Positions 1 through 7,498 of a DNA stretch of 23,653 bases are shown in pieces. The stretch lies in the NCBI GenBank assembly GCA_900769075.1, contig CAAGFE010000028.1, positions 1 through 23,653 of the forward strand, given 5' to 3'. The stretch's first letter is position 1; every line of letters begins with the position of its first letter. The notes below the pieces were generated by a model that did no database searches, had not been told where the DNA came from, and saw only the letters and a program-made list of their open reading frames with translations. A program made the translations under genes and the position numbers. Origin of the DNA: Clostridia bacterium. Its GTDB lineage: Bacteria; Bacillota; Clostridia; Christensenellales; Aristaeellaceae.

Positions 1-429
1 ATGCTCCGCCGTCCATCTGTCAATCGCCTGCCGGAGCTGCTGCTGAACCTCGACAGGGAAATCCGGATCATCATCCAGATGGGCCGCGATGTACTGCACG
101 CCTTTGCTGCTGAAGAGATCCTTGTCGCCCAGCTCGATATGGCGGATGAGCTCCAGGCACTGATCGGTGTGGTAAGGCGCATGCTCCGCGAAAAGGAGCA
201 GGGCCTGGGTGACGGTCATGGGCGGCTGGAGCACATCAAGCTCCAGAAGCTGCTCCATCCGGCATCCAAGCGCCTTGGAGAGCTTATACAGGCTCAGGCC
301 TTCGGCGCGGTTGATGTCCATGACGCCCTGCTCATAGCACTGGATCGAGCGCAGGCTGACGTCGCTGGCCTTGGACAGCTGGGCCTGGCTCATGCCGGAG
401 GCCTTGCGGATCCGCTGGAGATTTTTCAT
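1..429 (-). CDS. XRE-family helix-turn-helix regulator (C-terminus cut by window edge)
   Basis: The reading frame begins with ATG at 429, six bases after an AAGGAAG-type ribosome site, and stays open to base 1, so at least 143 residues are present and the end is missing. Residues about 4-45 form a Cro/C1-type helix-turn-helix, with the signature IRKASGMSQAQLSKASDVS followed by LRSIQCYEQG and a hydrophobic helix. The rest is helical, acidic and unrecognised. XRE proteins bind operator DNA as dimers. This one is the third gene of a small operon whose promoter at 1107-1135 carries a perfect inverted repeat, so autoregulation is plausible but inferred. It could be a phage repressor-like protein, a cargo regulator or a host gene. 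Confidence 0.85.
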   Translation of the reverse strand, partial: MKNLQRIRKASGMSQAQLSKASDVSLRSIQCYEQGVMDINRAEGLSLYKLSKALGCRMEQLLELDVLQPPMTVTQALLLFAEHAPYHTDQCLELIRHIELGDKDLFSSKGVQYIAAHLDDDPDFPVEVQQQLRQAIDRWTAEH

Positions 430-474
430 GGGATACTTCCTTTCTGCCGGGATTAGCCGCCCGGCCATGCGCCG

Positions 475-669
475 TTACCAGCGTAAAGCGACGTTCAGCG
501 CTTCCACGCTATCGTACACGTATTCAGCATCAACTTTCTTGCAGCGGAGCTTGTCGCAGTAATCGTGGATGTTATAGTATTCGTCCCGGGCTTCCTTGCT
601 GCTGAAGTAGTAGTACTGAGGTTCTCCGCCCAACACGCCCTGCTTGATCCCCCATGCCTTAATCTTCAT
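475..669 (-). CDS. Small hypothetical protein, 64 aa
   Basis: A 64-residue protein with an ATG at 669 behind a good GAAAGGAAG ribosome site. It is rich in Tyr, Asp and Lys (for example QYYYFSSKEARDEYYNIHDYC), has no membrane segment or signal peptide and matches no family I recognise. It sits between the acetyltransferase gene (718-1050) and the XRE regulator (1-429), all on the same strand with short gaps. All three are probably transcribed from the promoter at 1107-1135. Function unknown. Confidence 0.7.
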   Translation of the reverse strand: MKIKAWGIKQGVLGGEPQYYYFSSKEARDEYYNIHDYCDKLRCKKVDAEYVYDSVEALNVALRW

Positions 670-717
670 GGTCTTGCTTCCTTTCTGCCCTCGTGACCTC
701 CGGGGCGGGTATTCTCA

Positions 718-1050
718 TCAGATTTCGTACACGCCGTAGCCCTGATCGACCGCCCACCAGTCACCCTTGTCGGTGACATCGTAGCCCAGGCGGTCGTAAA
801 GGCGCTGAGAGTCCTCGCTGTCAGGAGCCAGGAAGATGCTGCCGAACTCATCGCTGAGGGTGCGAAGGAACTCGCTGCCGTGCCCCTGATTGCGGTACGC
901 CTCGTCGATGTCGATGCGCTCGCAGTAGGCGGACTTGCGGTCAACGCTCAGGGTAGCCCAGCCGATTTCCTTGCCGTCCAGGAGCATCACATACTCCATA
1001 GAGGTGTAGGAGCCTTCGTCGACTTCGCGGGTGATCTTGATCTCGGTCAT
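718..1050 (-). CDS. GNAT-family N-acetyltransferase
   Basis: A short (110 aa) GNAT-fold acetyltransferase, which would transfer acetyl from acetyl-CoA to an amine. The acetyl-CoA-binding loop is clear at residues 53-58, R-N-Q-G-H-G, preceded by the strand ERIDIDEAY and followed by helix SEFLRTLSDEF. The C-terminal SQRLYDRLGYD (81-91) matches the usual motif B region containing the tyrosine general acid. The ATG at 1050 follows AAGGAG at normal spacing. It is the first gene after the promoter at 1107-1135, so it leads a three-gene operon with a 64-aa protein and an XRE regulator. The substrate cannot be deduced. It lies just outside the lysis module, a usual place for lysogenic-conversion cargo. 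Confidence 0.88.
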   Translation of the reverse strand: MTEIKITREVDEGSYTSMEYVMLLDGKEIGWATLSVDRKSAYCERIDIDEAYRNQGHGSEFLRTLSDEFGSIFLAPDSEDSQRLYDRLGYDVTDKGDWWAVDQGYGVYEI

Positions 1051-1106
1051 GGTCTTTTCTCCTTCGCTCGGTGGGCTTCTGTCTTTCTTGCCCTACTGAC
1101 AGTATA

Positions 1107-1135
1107 ATTATATCATTACGCCGATATAATGTCAA
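1107..1135 (-). promoter_or_regulatory. Consensus sigma-70/SigA promoter with overlapping inverted repeat (putative operator)
   Basis: On the minus strand the -35 is a perfect TTGACA (1135-1130), the spacer exactly 17 bases, and the -10 a perfect TATAAT (1112-1107). A perfect 8-bp inverted repeat, ATTATATC / GATATAAT with an 8-base centre, covers 1107-1130, so it fills the spacer and the -10. A repressor dimer bound there would exclude RNA polymerase. The XRE protein at 1-429 is the obvious candidate (inference). Confidence 0.88.
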
Positions 1136-1155
1136 TAGGTTTTTGAAATTTTTTT

Positions 1156-1189
1156 GAAAAAAGAGCGGCCAGCCCGAAGGCCAGCCGCC
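1156..1189 (-). terminator. Rho-independent terminator of the phage late operon
   Basis: Read on the minus strand, the bases just after the holin stop form a 10-pair GC-rich stem (1188-1165, two G-U pairs) closed by a TTCG tetraloop. A TCTTTTTT tract follows (1164-1157). It closes the long structural and lysis operon before the separate promoter at 1107-1135. Confidence 0.9.
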
Positions 1190-1195
1190 CAATCA

Positions 1196-1402
1196 TCAAT
1201 CCGCCTTGTCCAGCTCCGGCAACCCCGCCACACTGGTCAGCAGCGACAGAATCCCCGCCAGCAGCGCTGAGCTGCCGACCATGATCCAGTTGACATCCCC
1301 CATTACGGCGGATGTTCCGATGGTTGCGATTGCCGCCTGTGCCACCGTCTTGATGGCGCGGATGCCCGCAGCCTTGATCCACTCCTTGACATTGTACTTC
1401 AT
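1196..1402 (-). CDS. Phage holin (r1t-like)
   Basis: A 68-residue holin that would form the membrane lesion giving the endolysin access to peptidoglycan. It has two hydrophobic segments, about residues 15-34 (AIKTVAQAAIATIGTSAVM) and 39-60 (WIMVGSSALLAGILSLLTSV), a basic amphipathic start (MKYNVKEWIK) and a short charged tail. The pattern AAGIRAIKTxAQ...GDVNWxMVGSSALLAGILSLLTS is typical of the r1t holin family in low-GC Gram-positive phages. The start at 1402 follows AAAGGAGG. It is the last gene of the late operon, right after a membrane/coiled-coil protein and the endolysin, and is followed by a strong terminator. Confidence 0.92.
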   Translation of the reverse strand: MKYNVKEWIKAAGIRAIKTVAQAAIATIGTSAVMGDVNWIMVGSSALLAGILSLLTSVAGLPELDKAD

Positions 1403-1415
1403 ATGAATTCCTCCT

Positions 1416-1787
1416 TTATTTGCTCAGCAGGTACGTCCTAATTTCCATGCTTGCCTGCTCCATCTGCTCGCTGTTGCCGTTGTGTAGCTCGTGCTCCAGC
1501 AGCGCCATGACGCCCTGCATCAATACCCGCTGCCCGTCCTGCGTGTCCTGCAGGCCATCCTCCAGCGCTTTCAGCCGCCCATCATGCGCATCCTGCCGCC
1601 GCTTGTCGTTGTGCAGGCACGTCTGCACATCGTCCGACTTAGCCCGCGCCGGACGCAGCCAGCTCCTGACCACATCCACCGCCTTGCCAACCGTGGCGAT
1701 GATCGCGCACACGCCCAGTACGTATGCCAGAGTGATGATGGCCGTATTGCCGCCGATCACGCTGGCAAGCTCCTCCGCCGTTTGCAT
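1416..1787 (-). CDS. Phage membrane protein with C-terminal coiled coil, lysis module
   Basis: 123 residues: a hydrophobic membrane segment at about 14-34 (TAIITLAYVLGVCAIIATVG), a short basic linker, then a charged heptad-like helix from about 50 to 110 (DDVQTCLHNDKRRQDAHDGRLKALEDGLQ and onward). The end is MEIRTYLLSK. The start at 1787 has a GGAGGGAC ribosome site. Proteins of this shape are common between endolysin and holin in clostridial phages and are usually left as hypothetical. An XhlA-like or accessory holin role is a guess based on shape and place, not on a motif. Confidence 0.8.
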   Translation of the reverse strand: MQTAEELASVIGGNTAIITLAYVLGVCAIIATVGKAVDVVRSWLRPARAKSDDVQTCLHNDKRRQDAHDGRLKALEDGLQDTQDGQRVLMQGVMALLEHELHNGNSEQMEQASMEIRTYLLSK

Positions 1788-1802
1788 GGGTGTCCCTCCT
1801 TA

Positions 1803-2759
1803 TCAATCCTTCGCATTGTGCATCCCGTCCGCCGCCTCGATCAGCGCGTCCAGCCTGTCCAGCATCGCGCGTAGCTCACCACCTGCCTGCCGCATCTCCT
1901 GCACCATCGCGTCCCAGGCCGACGGCTCATCCGGAGACGCTTCCGCCGCGTCCTCCGCGCCCTCGTCCTGTGTGTCCTCGAGGCCCTCCAGCGCTGCCCA
2001 GGTCATCGGCCCGACAACGCCGTCAGCCGTCAGCCCGTGCGCCGCCTGGAAGCCCTTGACCATCGCCTCCGTCATCGCGCCGAAGATGCCGTCCTCCTCG
2101 ATCTCCGGTACGCATCCCGCCGCGTTGAGCAGCCGCTGCAGATCGATCACATCAGCGCCCCGGCTTCCCCTGCGTAGCGTGCTGCGGCACACATCCCCGT
2201 ATGTCTCGTGCGTCTCTCCGTCCATCAGTCCAACCTTCTGTGCAATCTCCTTCGGCACGGCGTAGTGCGTCCACGGGTAGGACGTGACGTCCCTGTGCAA
2301 CACGCCGTACGCGTGCCCGCGTGCGTCCGCCACCGTGCCGTCCCCCAGATACACGCCGACGTGGCTCATCCTGCCGTCCCTGACGTGGTAGACAAAGCAC
2401 ACCGTGTCCATGGGCATTTCGGCAATCTCGCCCCGGACGGCCCAGTCCACCTTTGTCCACTGGCTGTTGCTGCCGCTTGGCAGCTCGATGCCGCCCGCCT
2501 TCGCGGCGTACTTGCTCAGCTGCGCACAGTCAAAGGCCAGGCGTCCATCGTACTTGCAGCCGTCGCAGCTGCTCTTCCTGCCGGACAGCACCAGGCAGTT
2601 GGCGGTGATGCTGTCCGCGTACTCTGCTGACCGTCCATTGGCCAGCGACCTCCGCATGGATGGCGTACACTTATGCGCCGTCGCCCCCATGACGTAGGCC
2701 GCGCCGACCTGAGATAGCGCGTAGGCCCGCACCGCGTCCTGAATATGTTTTTCGCTCAT
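1803..2759 (-). CDS. Endolysin: NlpC/P60-type peptidase with peptidoglycan-binding domain
   Basis: 318 residues. The N-terminal half is an NlpC/P60-like cysteine peptidase: nucleophile Cys78 in AFDCAQLSKYAAK, His133 in MSHVGVYLGDG, and His149 as candidate third residue. Residues 194-258 are a PG_binding_1 domain (LRRGSRGADVIDLQRLLNAAG, then DGIFGAMTEAMVKGFQ). The C-terminal 60 residues are acidic and then helical. Four extra cysteines (31, 55, 65, 68) lie in an insertion before the nucleophile. The enzyme would cut peptidoglycan stem peptides at the end of infection. No signal peptide is seen, so export would depend on the holin encoded just downstream. The start at 2759 has GGAGGG. Confidence 0.92.
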   Translation of the reverse strand: MSEKHIQDAVRAYALSQVGAAYVMGATAHKCTPSMRRSLANGRSAEYADSITANCLVLSGRKSSCDGCKYDGRLAFDCAQLSKYAAKAGGIELPSGSNSQWTKVDWAVRGEIAEMPMDTVCFVYHVRDGRMSHVGVYLGDGTVADARGHAYGVLHRDVTSYPWTHYAVPKEIAQKVGLMDGETHETYGDVCRSTLRRGSRGADVIDLQRLLNAAGCVPEIEEDGIFGAMTEAMVKGFQAAHGLTADGVVGPMTWAALEGLEDTQDEGAEDAAEASPDEPSAWDAMVQEMRQAGGELRAMLDRLDALIEAADGMHNAKD

Positions 2760-2769
2760 GTTTCCCTCC

Positions 2770-2898
2770 TTACGCCCCCACCAGCGCCCTGTACTGCTCG
2801 TCCGTCAGGCGGCCCAGCGCGTACAGCGTGTCGATCTTGTCCCGCAGCTCGTCCGTCATGCCGCGCGACACCATGCGCTGCAAAGTCCTGTACAGCAT
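2770..2898 (-). CDS. XkdX-like small phage protein, 42 aa
   Basis: A 42-residue gene starting at ATG 2898 and ending TAA at 2770. Its ribosome site GGAGGTG is inside the last codons of the upstream gene (2902-3219). The sequence runs MLYRTLQRMVSRGMTDELRD then KIDTLYALGRLTDEQYRALVGA. Small proteins with a helix and a LYxxGRLTDEQYxxL ending are found at this place in many Firmicutes phages, between tail fibre and endolysin, and are labelled XkdX-like. The role is unknown, probably tail associated. Confidence 0.75.
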   Translation of the reverse strand: MLYRTLQRMVSRGMTDELRDKIDTLYALGRLTDEQYRALVGA

Positions 2899-2901
2899 CC
2901 C

Positions 2902-3219
2902 TTACACCTCCAATCCTTCCAGCATCGCCAGCGCCAGCTCGCTGTTGATGTAGGCCATGTCCGTGAGCGCTTCCACCTCGGCAAGGCGCTCCTCCTGGGT
3001 CGGCTCCGGCTCGGGCAGCTCGGCTTGCTGGCGCTCAAACTCGGCTTCTTCCTCCGGCGTGGCGTCGCGGTAGACCATGCCCATCACGGGCACTTGAACT
3101 TCGATGGTTTCGTGCCAGGCGTTGGCGACGATGTTGCCGTTGTCGTCCCACAGCTCATCGTGGTGGATCACGCGCTGTTCGGTGCGCTCGCCCACTTTTA
3201 CAAGCTCGTTTATCCTCAT
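2902..3219 (-). CDS. Tail-fibre-associated hypothetical protein
   Basis: 105 residues. The ATG at 3219 overlaps the stop codon of the fibre gene (ATGA), so translation is probably coupled. It begins MRINELVKVGERTEQRVIHH, has a central acidic and proline-rich stretch (ELPEPEPTQEERLAEVEAL, about 67-85) and ends in a helix, ALAMLEGLEV. No domain is recognised. Position and coupling suggest a fibre chaperone or accessory protein; this is inference only. Confidence 0.8.
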   Translation of the reverse strand: MRINELVKVGERTEQRVIHHDELWDDNGNIVANAWHETIEVQVPVMGMVYRDATPEEEAEFERQQAELPEPEPTQEERLAEVEALTDMAYINSELALAMLEGLEV

Positions 3220-4145
3220 GCTCTCACCCCGTAGATTTTGATTACAGATGCACTCGGGATAACGTAATTATTTGCATTTATACGCAGATAATTAAGCATT
3301 TGAGGCGACTCAACAACGCGCGGAGTTGTATTAATAGTCACACTGCTCGATCCCGAAACTCCGACAGTAGTTATCTGGGAATTTACAATATGGGAGTTTG
3401 TGTTAATAACATCTCCTGTAAACTTGATATAACCTGATTTGCCAGATTCTATGGTGAACGAACCTAAAACGTAAGAGCTGTTATCGATTTGTACGAACAA
3501 CTTACTTTCGCAAGTACTTATTTTGGCAGTTATTATCACATTTCTAAAATTGTACGGTGTTCCGTCTGGTTCTTTTTCCCGTACTATGATTGTTACATCT
3601 TCTTCCAGCGTGATTTCCTCGATCAGCTCGTATTCCCCCGGAATGCCCATCCTCTCCCTTGCCGCCGCCTGCTCCTCGCTTGTCCACGCTTCGCCCTTAC
3701 CGTCGCACATGGCGGCCTTGACGGTATCATACTTGCTGACACTCGCCACGCCATCCGCGACGATGCTTGCGCCGTCGATCTGCACATCCTGCACAGGAGC
3801 CGACGGCAAGTCCACCGCTTCCAGCACCGCATGCCCGTTATCGTCCAGCGCCGACACACGGAAATACTTGCCCAGCGCCAGCCCGGCAGGTTCGGTCAGC
3901 TTGGAGGACAGCGCATCCCCTGTGGCCTTCGCATCCGCCGCCTGGCCCTCCTGTGTCAAAGTCGCATCCACCACTGCGTCCGCGCCAGGGTCGCCCTTCT
4001 CGCCCTTCAGCTCGGCAAGCTGCTCCGGCGTAAAGTCGGCGTAGGTGAATGGATCACCCTTGGGGCCAGGTTCTCCACGGATGGTCACCGTCTGCCCAAA
4101 TCCAGCGTTAAACCGCTCTTCCCGCTCCGAAAAGAGATCCATCAT
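3216..4145 (-). CDS. Tail fibre / receptor-binding protein with collagen-like segments
   Basis: I start this at ATG 4145, which overlaps the upstream stop as ATGA, giving 309 residues; an in-frame ATG at 4184 would add 13 residues inside the upstream gene and lacks a good ribosome site. Residues 24-32 (GEPGPKGDP) and 48-56 (GEKGDPGAD) are short collagen-like Gly-X-Y runs, typical of trimeric phage fibres. A helical shaft with ADAKATGDALSSKL follows. From about residue 180 the protein becomes Ser/Thr/Asn rich and beta-like, and the DNA turns AT rich (19 G/C of 60 in 3241-3300), suggesting a swapped tip domain. It would contact the host surface. The family of the tip is not recognised. Confidence 0.85.
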   Translation of the reverse strand: MMDLFSEREERFNAGFGQTVTIRGEPGPKGDPFTYADFTPEQLAELKGEKGDPGADAVVDATLTQEGQAADAKATGDALSSKLTEPAGLALGKYFRVSALDDNGHAVLEAVDLPSAPVQDVQIDGASIVADGVASVSKYDTVKAAMCDGKGEAWTSEEQAAARERMGIPGEYELIEEITLEEDVTIIVREKEPDGTPYNFRNVIITAKISTCESKLFVQIDNSSYVLGSFTIESGKSGYIKFTGDVINTNSHIVNSQITTVGVSGSSSVTINTTPRVVESPQMLNYLRINANNYVIPSASVIKIYGVRA

Positions 4146-4441
4146 GCAATCACCCCCGACTCCAGGCAGCGTCCAACGCCGCACTTGATGATGTCACTGC
4201 AAAGCGCATTCCCGTCATCCATCAGCACCCGCAGCTGGATTTCCACCAGGCACGATGCGTCAAATTTCAGCGTTTCCTCCTGCGTCAGGCAGACCGTAAA
4301 CGAGGCTGCGTCCTGGAAGGTGTCCACCTCCTTGGTCAACACGACCTGTCCGTACTGCGAGTACACAACCCGCACCTTGCTGATGTGCTCAGTCCCGAAA
4401 GGGATCATGTAGGTATGCTGCGGGGTTGTCCCTCGGATCAT
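4142..4441 (-). CDS. Conserved phage tail-region protein, 99 aa
   Basis: 99 residues, starting at ATG 4441 in an ATGA overlap with the preceding small gene and ending in an ATGA overlap with the fibre gene. It reads MIRGTTPQHTYMIPFGTEHI, then SKVRVVYSQYGQVVLTKEVD, then an FTVCLTQEETLKF segment. Predicted mostly beta. Proteins with the MIRGTTPxHTxxIPF start occur at this place in clostridial phages, between the tail hub and the fibre. Function is not established; a baseplate or fibre-attachment role is inferred from place. Confidence 0.8.
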   Translation of the reverse strand: MIRGTTPQHTYMIPFGTEHISKVRVVYSQYGQVVLTKEVDTFQDAASFTVCLTQEETLKFDASCLVEIQLRVLMDDGNALCSDIIKCGVGRCLESGVIA

Positions 4442-4593
4442 GGGTTACCCTCCTTCCTGGCGCTGAGCTGCTCCAGCAGCCGCTCCATCGTCTGGATGCA
4501 GCCCAGCAGCTTGTCCATGTTGTCCTTGCCGCGCACGTCCACCTGGTTGATGGTGTAGATGACGCGCTTGATGATGGTTGCGATGTCGTCCAT
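4438..4593 (-). CDS. Small phage protein between tail hub and fibre genes, 51 aa
   Basis: A 51-residue gene from ATG 4593 to TGA 4438, with AGGAGG upstream (reverse of cctcctt near 4600) and an ATGA overlap with the next gene. The sequence MDDIATIIKRVIYTINQVDV, then RGKDNMDKLLGCIQTMERLL, is a probable two-helix protein. No family is recognised. Tight coupling on the downstream side and a clear ribosome site support it as real. Confidence 0.72.
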   Translation of the reverse strand: MDDIATIIKRVIYTINQVDVRGKDNMDKLLGCIQTMERLLEQLSARKEGNP

Positions 4594-4605
4594 GGTAGCC
4601 CCTCC

Positions 4606-6684
4606 TTACCAGTCAAAAACATCCGTTGCCGTGTATCCTGTCGTCACATTGCGGTAGTGTACCGTGCACTTATCGGTCAGGGTGTTGACATTGACGCCAT
4701 CGACAGACGGCGCCGTGATGTTGGACACAGTGCGCTTGTATGTGTTGCCATTGCTCAGCTTGACGGTCACCTCGCCGGTGACCTTGCCGATCTGACGGAT
4801 CGTCGTTTCCCAGGTAATGTTGCTGGTGGACGGGTCGCCGCCCATCAGACCTACGCCTGCGGCGCCATCCGCAAGCCCGGCATTATAGCCTTCCTGCCTT
4901 GCTGCCGACACGCCGTTTCTGTAGTACGCCGTGTCGGCTATGTTAAAAGACCCGCCCGAGCTTGACACCTCCCCAAGTGTGACGGTGCCATCGTCACTGA
5001 CGGTGACGGCATGGCTGTGGGATCGCAGGGGTGATAGCTGCGATTGGAGACTTGAGTCCAGCACATAGTCTGACAGTCGGTCCTGCAGTTCCGTCCTGCT
5101 TACATATCCGATGATTGTTTTCGAGCTGATCACCTGCGCAGCAAGCTCATCCGTCTTTACAACGCCCGTAAGCGTGATCACCCCGCCCTCGATGGTGACC
5201 CCGTCGCCGGACAGGCTGATGCTGGCGTTGAGCTCATCCTGCTTGACGTACAGCTTCAGCGTGCCGGGGATGGCCTCGATGGCGGTCTCCGCGCTGCTGA
5301 TCCGCCCCTCCACGGTTTCCGTCCTGGTCGTGAGCGCGCTGATGGAGTCATTGTTGACCCGCACCTGCGTGCTGACCTCCGTCACCGTCCCCTCCAGGGT
5401 GGACGTCCTGCCGCTGAGCGCCGCGATGCCTTCCGCCTGGATGCTCAGGCTGCTCTCGGCCTGCAGCATGCGGTCACCCAGGGCGTCGTGCGCCTCCCAG
5501 GTGGCGCGCAGGAGGATCTCCTGGGCGTTTTGTTCGATGAGCGTTTCCAGCCCTGACGCCTCGTTTTTTGCCTGGAAAAGCGCCGCCGCCGTTCCGATGC
5601 CGCCGCCCTGTACGCTTCGCAGGATGCCTGCCATGGCGTTGATGGCGTCCAGCTCATCCGGCTGCTCGGTTGCAATGGTTATGGTTACGCTGCCGGGGTC
5701 GCCCATCGCGTCCTGCTTGGATACCGTCACGATGCGGGCGGAAAAACGCACCCCGTGGTCATCGTCGGTGACCATCACCAGCTTGCCGGGCTCGTACCTG
5801 TCCCACGCATAGCCGGTCATCTGATACAGATCGATGGCGCTGGCCTGGTAGGTGTATCGGGGGTTTTTCCGCGCCTCCAGGATGGAGCGGCCCTTTTCCA
5901 GCAGCTGCGCCGGGTCGGTGATGTCCCCGTTTTGGTAGATGGCCGCGCGGATGCCCCACTGGCCGATGGTGTCCGCATCGATCCAGGGCACGCCGCCCTC
6001 CGTCAGGGTGGTCACATCCACCTGCTTTCCGCTCTTTTCCGCGCCGCCCAGCAGATATAGCCGCGTTACGACGGTGCTTGCGTCCATCTGACGGGTGATG
6101 GCGGTCATGCTGCGACCGTAGTGGATTCCGCAGCCATCGTCCGTGTCAGCCCGGCGGATGTTCAGCACAAAAGGGAAAGTGCTGGTGTCGCAGTGCCAGG
6201 TGTACTCCTCCTGCAGCAGTCCGCATAAAATGCGGACGCCAGACAGAATGGTCTCGTTTCCAACCTCCTGCGTGATGGGCGCGTCAAAGTCGCAGTCACC
6301 AAGCACCCAGCGCTCCTCGCTCTGCATGGCGAGCAGATCGCGGATCGCTGCATCAAAAGGCTTTTCCGTCATGGTGATCGTTCCGAAGATGACATCGTCC
6401 AGCAGTGTGGCCAGCATGTGCTCCAGGCTGTAGGTGACGGTACCGCCGTCCCACATGTCGGAGTCGGGGGAGCCGCTTACCCGGTATAGGCCCAGGTCAC
6501 GCACACCATCCCATAGGTGCATCACCGCATAGGCCGTGCACAGCGCCGAGCATGGATCACTGGACGCAAGGCGCACCTCAGCCGTGCTCAAGTCGTTGTG
6601 TTTGAGCTCATAGGACAGTGCAAGCATGCTGTCCAGCGTCGCCACCGGATGAAGCTGCCGATCCAGCAGCATGCTGTACCTCAT
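4606..6684 (-). CDS. Phage tail hub / endopeptidase-tail (Tal-like) protein
   Basis: 692 residues from ATG 6684. That start overlaps the upstream stop (ATGA) and lies 7 bases after a GGGGGG run; an ATG at 6690 is too close to that run. About the first 360 residues match the general plan of Gram-positive phage tail-hub proteins (Prophage_tail/Gp44-like): MLLDRQLHPVATLDSML, a central VVTRLYLLGG segment, and the YEPGKLVMVTDDDHGVRFSARIV beta module. A long coiled-coil region follows (about 370-500, repeated SxLEGTVTEVSTQV and TETVEGRISSAETAIE patterns), then a beta-rich tail with DDGTVTLGEVSSSGGSF. It would cap the tail tip below the distal tail protein and carry the fibre genes' products. No catalytic residues are assigned. 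Confidence 0.87.
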   Translation of the reverse strand: MRYSMLLDRQLHPVATLDSMLALSYELKHNDLSTAEVRLASSDPCSALCTAYAVMHLWDGVRDLGLYRVSGSPDSDMWDGGTVTYSLEHMLATLLDDVIFGTITMTEKPFDAAIRDLLAMQSEERWVLGDCDFDAPITQEVGNETILSGVRILCGLLQEEYTWHCDTSTFPFVLNIRRADTDDGCGIHYGRSMTAITRQMDASTVVTRLYLLGGAEKSGKQVDVTTLTEGGVPWIDADTIGQWGIRAAIYQNGDITDPAQLLEKGRSILEARKNPRYTYQASAIDLYQMTGYAWDRYEPGKLVMVTDDDHGVRFSARIVTVSKQDAMGDPGSVTITIATEQPDELDAINAMAGILRSVQGGGIGTAAALFQAKNEASGLETLIEQNAQEILLRATWEAHDALGDRMLQAESSLSIQAEGIAALSGRTSTLEGTVTEVSTQVRVNNDSISALTTRTETVEGRISSAETAIEAIPGTLKLYVKQDELNASISLSGDGVTIEGGVITLTGVVKTDELAAQVISSKTIIGYVSRTELQDRLSDYVLDSSLQSQLSPLRSHSHAVTVSDDGTVTLGEVSSSGGSFNIADTAYYRNGVSAARQEGYNAGLADGAAGVGLMGGDPSTSNITWETTIRQIGKVTGEVTVKLSNGNTYKRTVSNITAPSVDGVNVNTLTDKCTVHYRNVTTGYTATDVFDW

Positions 6685-7487
6685 CGCCATACCCCCCGCG
6701 CCTCAATCGTCACTTCCGCCGAAATTTCCTCGGTGTTTTCCGCGCTCATTATTGGCACTAATGTGAGCTGATCGCCGTTCACCGCTTCCAGGCGTTGAAA
6801 GGACGTGAAGTACTTGAGGGCCATTTCAACGCTCCCGTCCTGCCGGATGATCTCCGCCCCGCAGGGGTACTCCATCCGGATCCTGAGCGTCTCTCCTGTT
6901 CCCACACCGAGGCCGGTCGCCCTCACGATGCTGTCACCGACCCTGATGATCAGGGCGTCCAGTGTGCAAGCGCCAAGCACTTTTATGCTGATGTCAAGCG
7001 GCGCCGGCAGCATCGTGTCGATGGGCAGCGTCACGCTGTCAGGGGGCATATAGTCGATGCTGATGGTCGTGCGCATCGGCGTGACGGAGCGCATGAGCGG
7101 CTGGCATTTCAGCGTCACCTTCAGTCCCTCGTCCACCCAGCCGGACGGATCACCGGTGTAGTCCACCACCTCCGCCATGATCTGCTTGTCCGGCTCGCAG
7201 TCCCATACAAGCGGGCAACGGCCGACGCCAAGCCAGGCCACCAGCTCCCGCCACTTGGCCGTTGCCGCCGTATCCGTGTCAAGCGGCACGTCCGCGTACA
7301 GGCGGACGACCTGCGTGTAGGGCTTGAGCTCCATGCTGTCGCCAAAGGCGAGGTCACCCTGCATGCCGCCGACAGCGTAGCTGCGCACCTCGCCGGGTGC
7401 GGAAACCGTGCGCTTTTTGTCGCGGATAGCGATCACGCCCATATCGTCCAGGCTGTGGCGGCTGTCAAACCAAAATCCGTTATCCAT
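6681..7487 (-). CDS. Distal tail protein (Dit-like)
   Basis: 268 residues from ATG 7487, chosen because GGAGG lies 5 bases before it; an ATG at 7502 overlaps the tape-measure stop but has no ribosome site. The start, MDNGFWFDSRHSLDDMGVIA, and the pattern of an N-terminal beta domain with VRLYADVPLDTDTAATAKWR then WLGVGRCPLVWDCEPDK fit the siphovirus distal tail protein family, which forms a hexameric ring joining tail tube to hub. The gene order tape measure, this gene, tail hub is the standard one. Its 3' end overlaps the start of the hub gene. Confidence 0.87.
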   Translation of the reverse strand: MDNGFWFDSRHSLDDMGVIAIRDKKRTVSAPGEVRSYAVGGMQGDLAFGDSMELKPYTQVVRLYADVPLDTDTAATAKWRELVAWLGVGRCPLVWDCEPDKQIMAEVVDYTGDPSGWVDEGLKVTLKCQPLMRSVTPMRTTISIDYMPPDSVTLPIDTMLPAPLDISIKVLGACTLDALIIRVGDSIVRATGLGVGTGETLRIRMEYPCGAEIIRQDGSVEMALKYFTSFQRLEAVNGDQLTLVPIMSAENTEEISAEVTIEARGVWR

Positions 7488-7498
7488 GGTGTCCTCCG

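Noticed and set aside
1..456. 151-residue plus-strand frame at the left edge
   Set aside because: It is antisense to the XRE regulator, which has a ribosome site and a clear helix-turn-helix.
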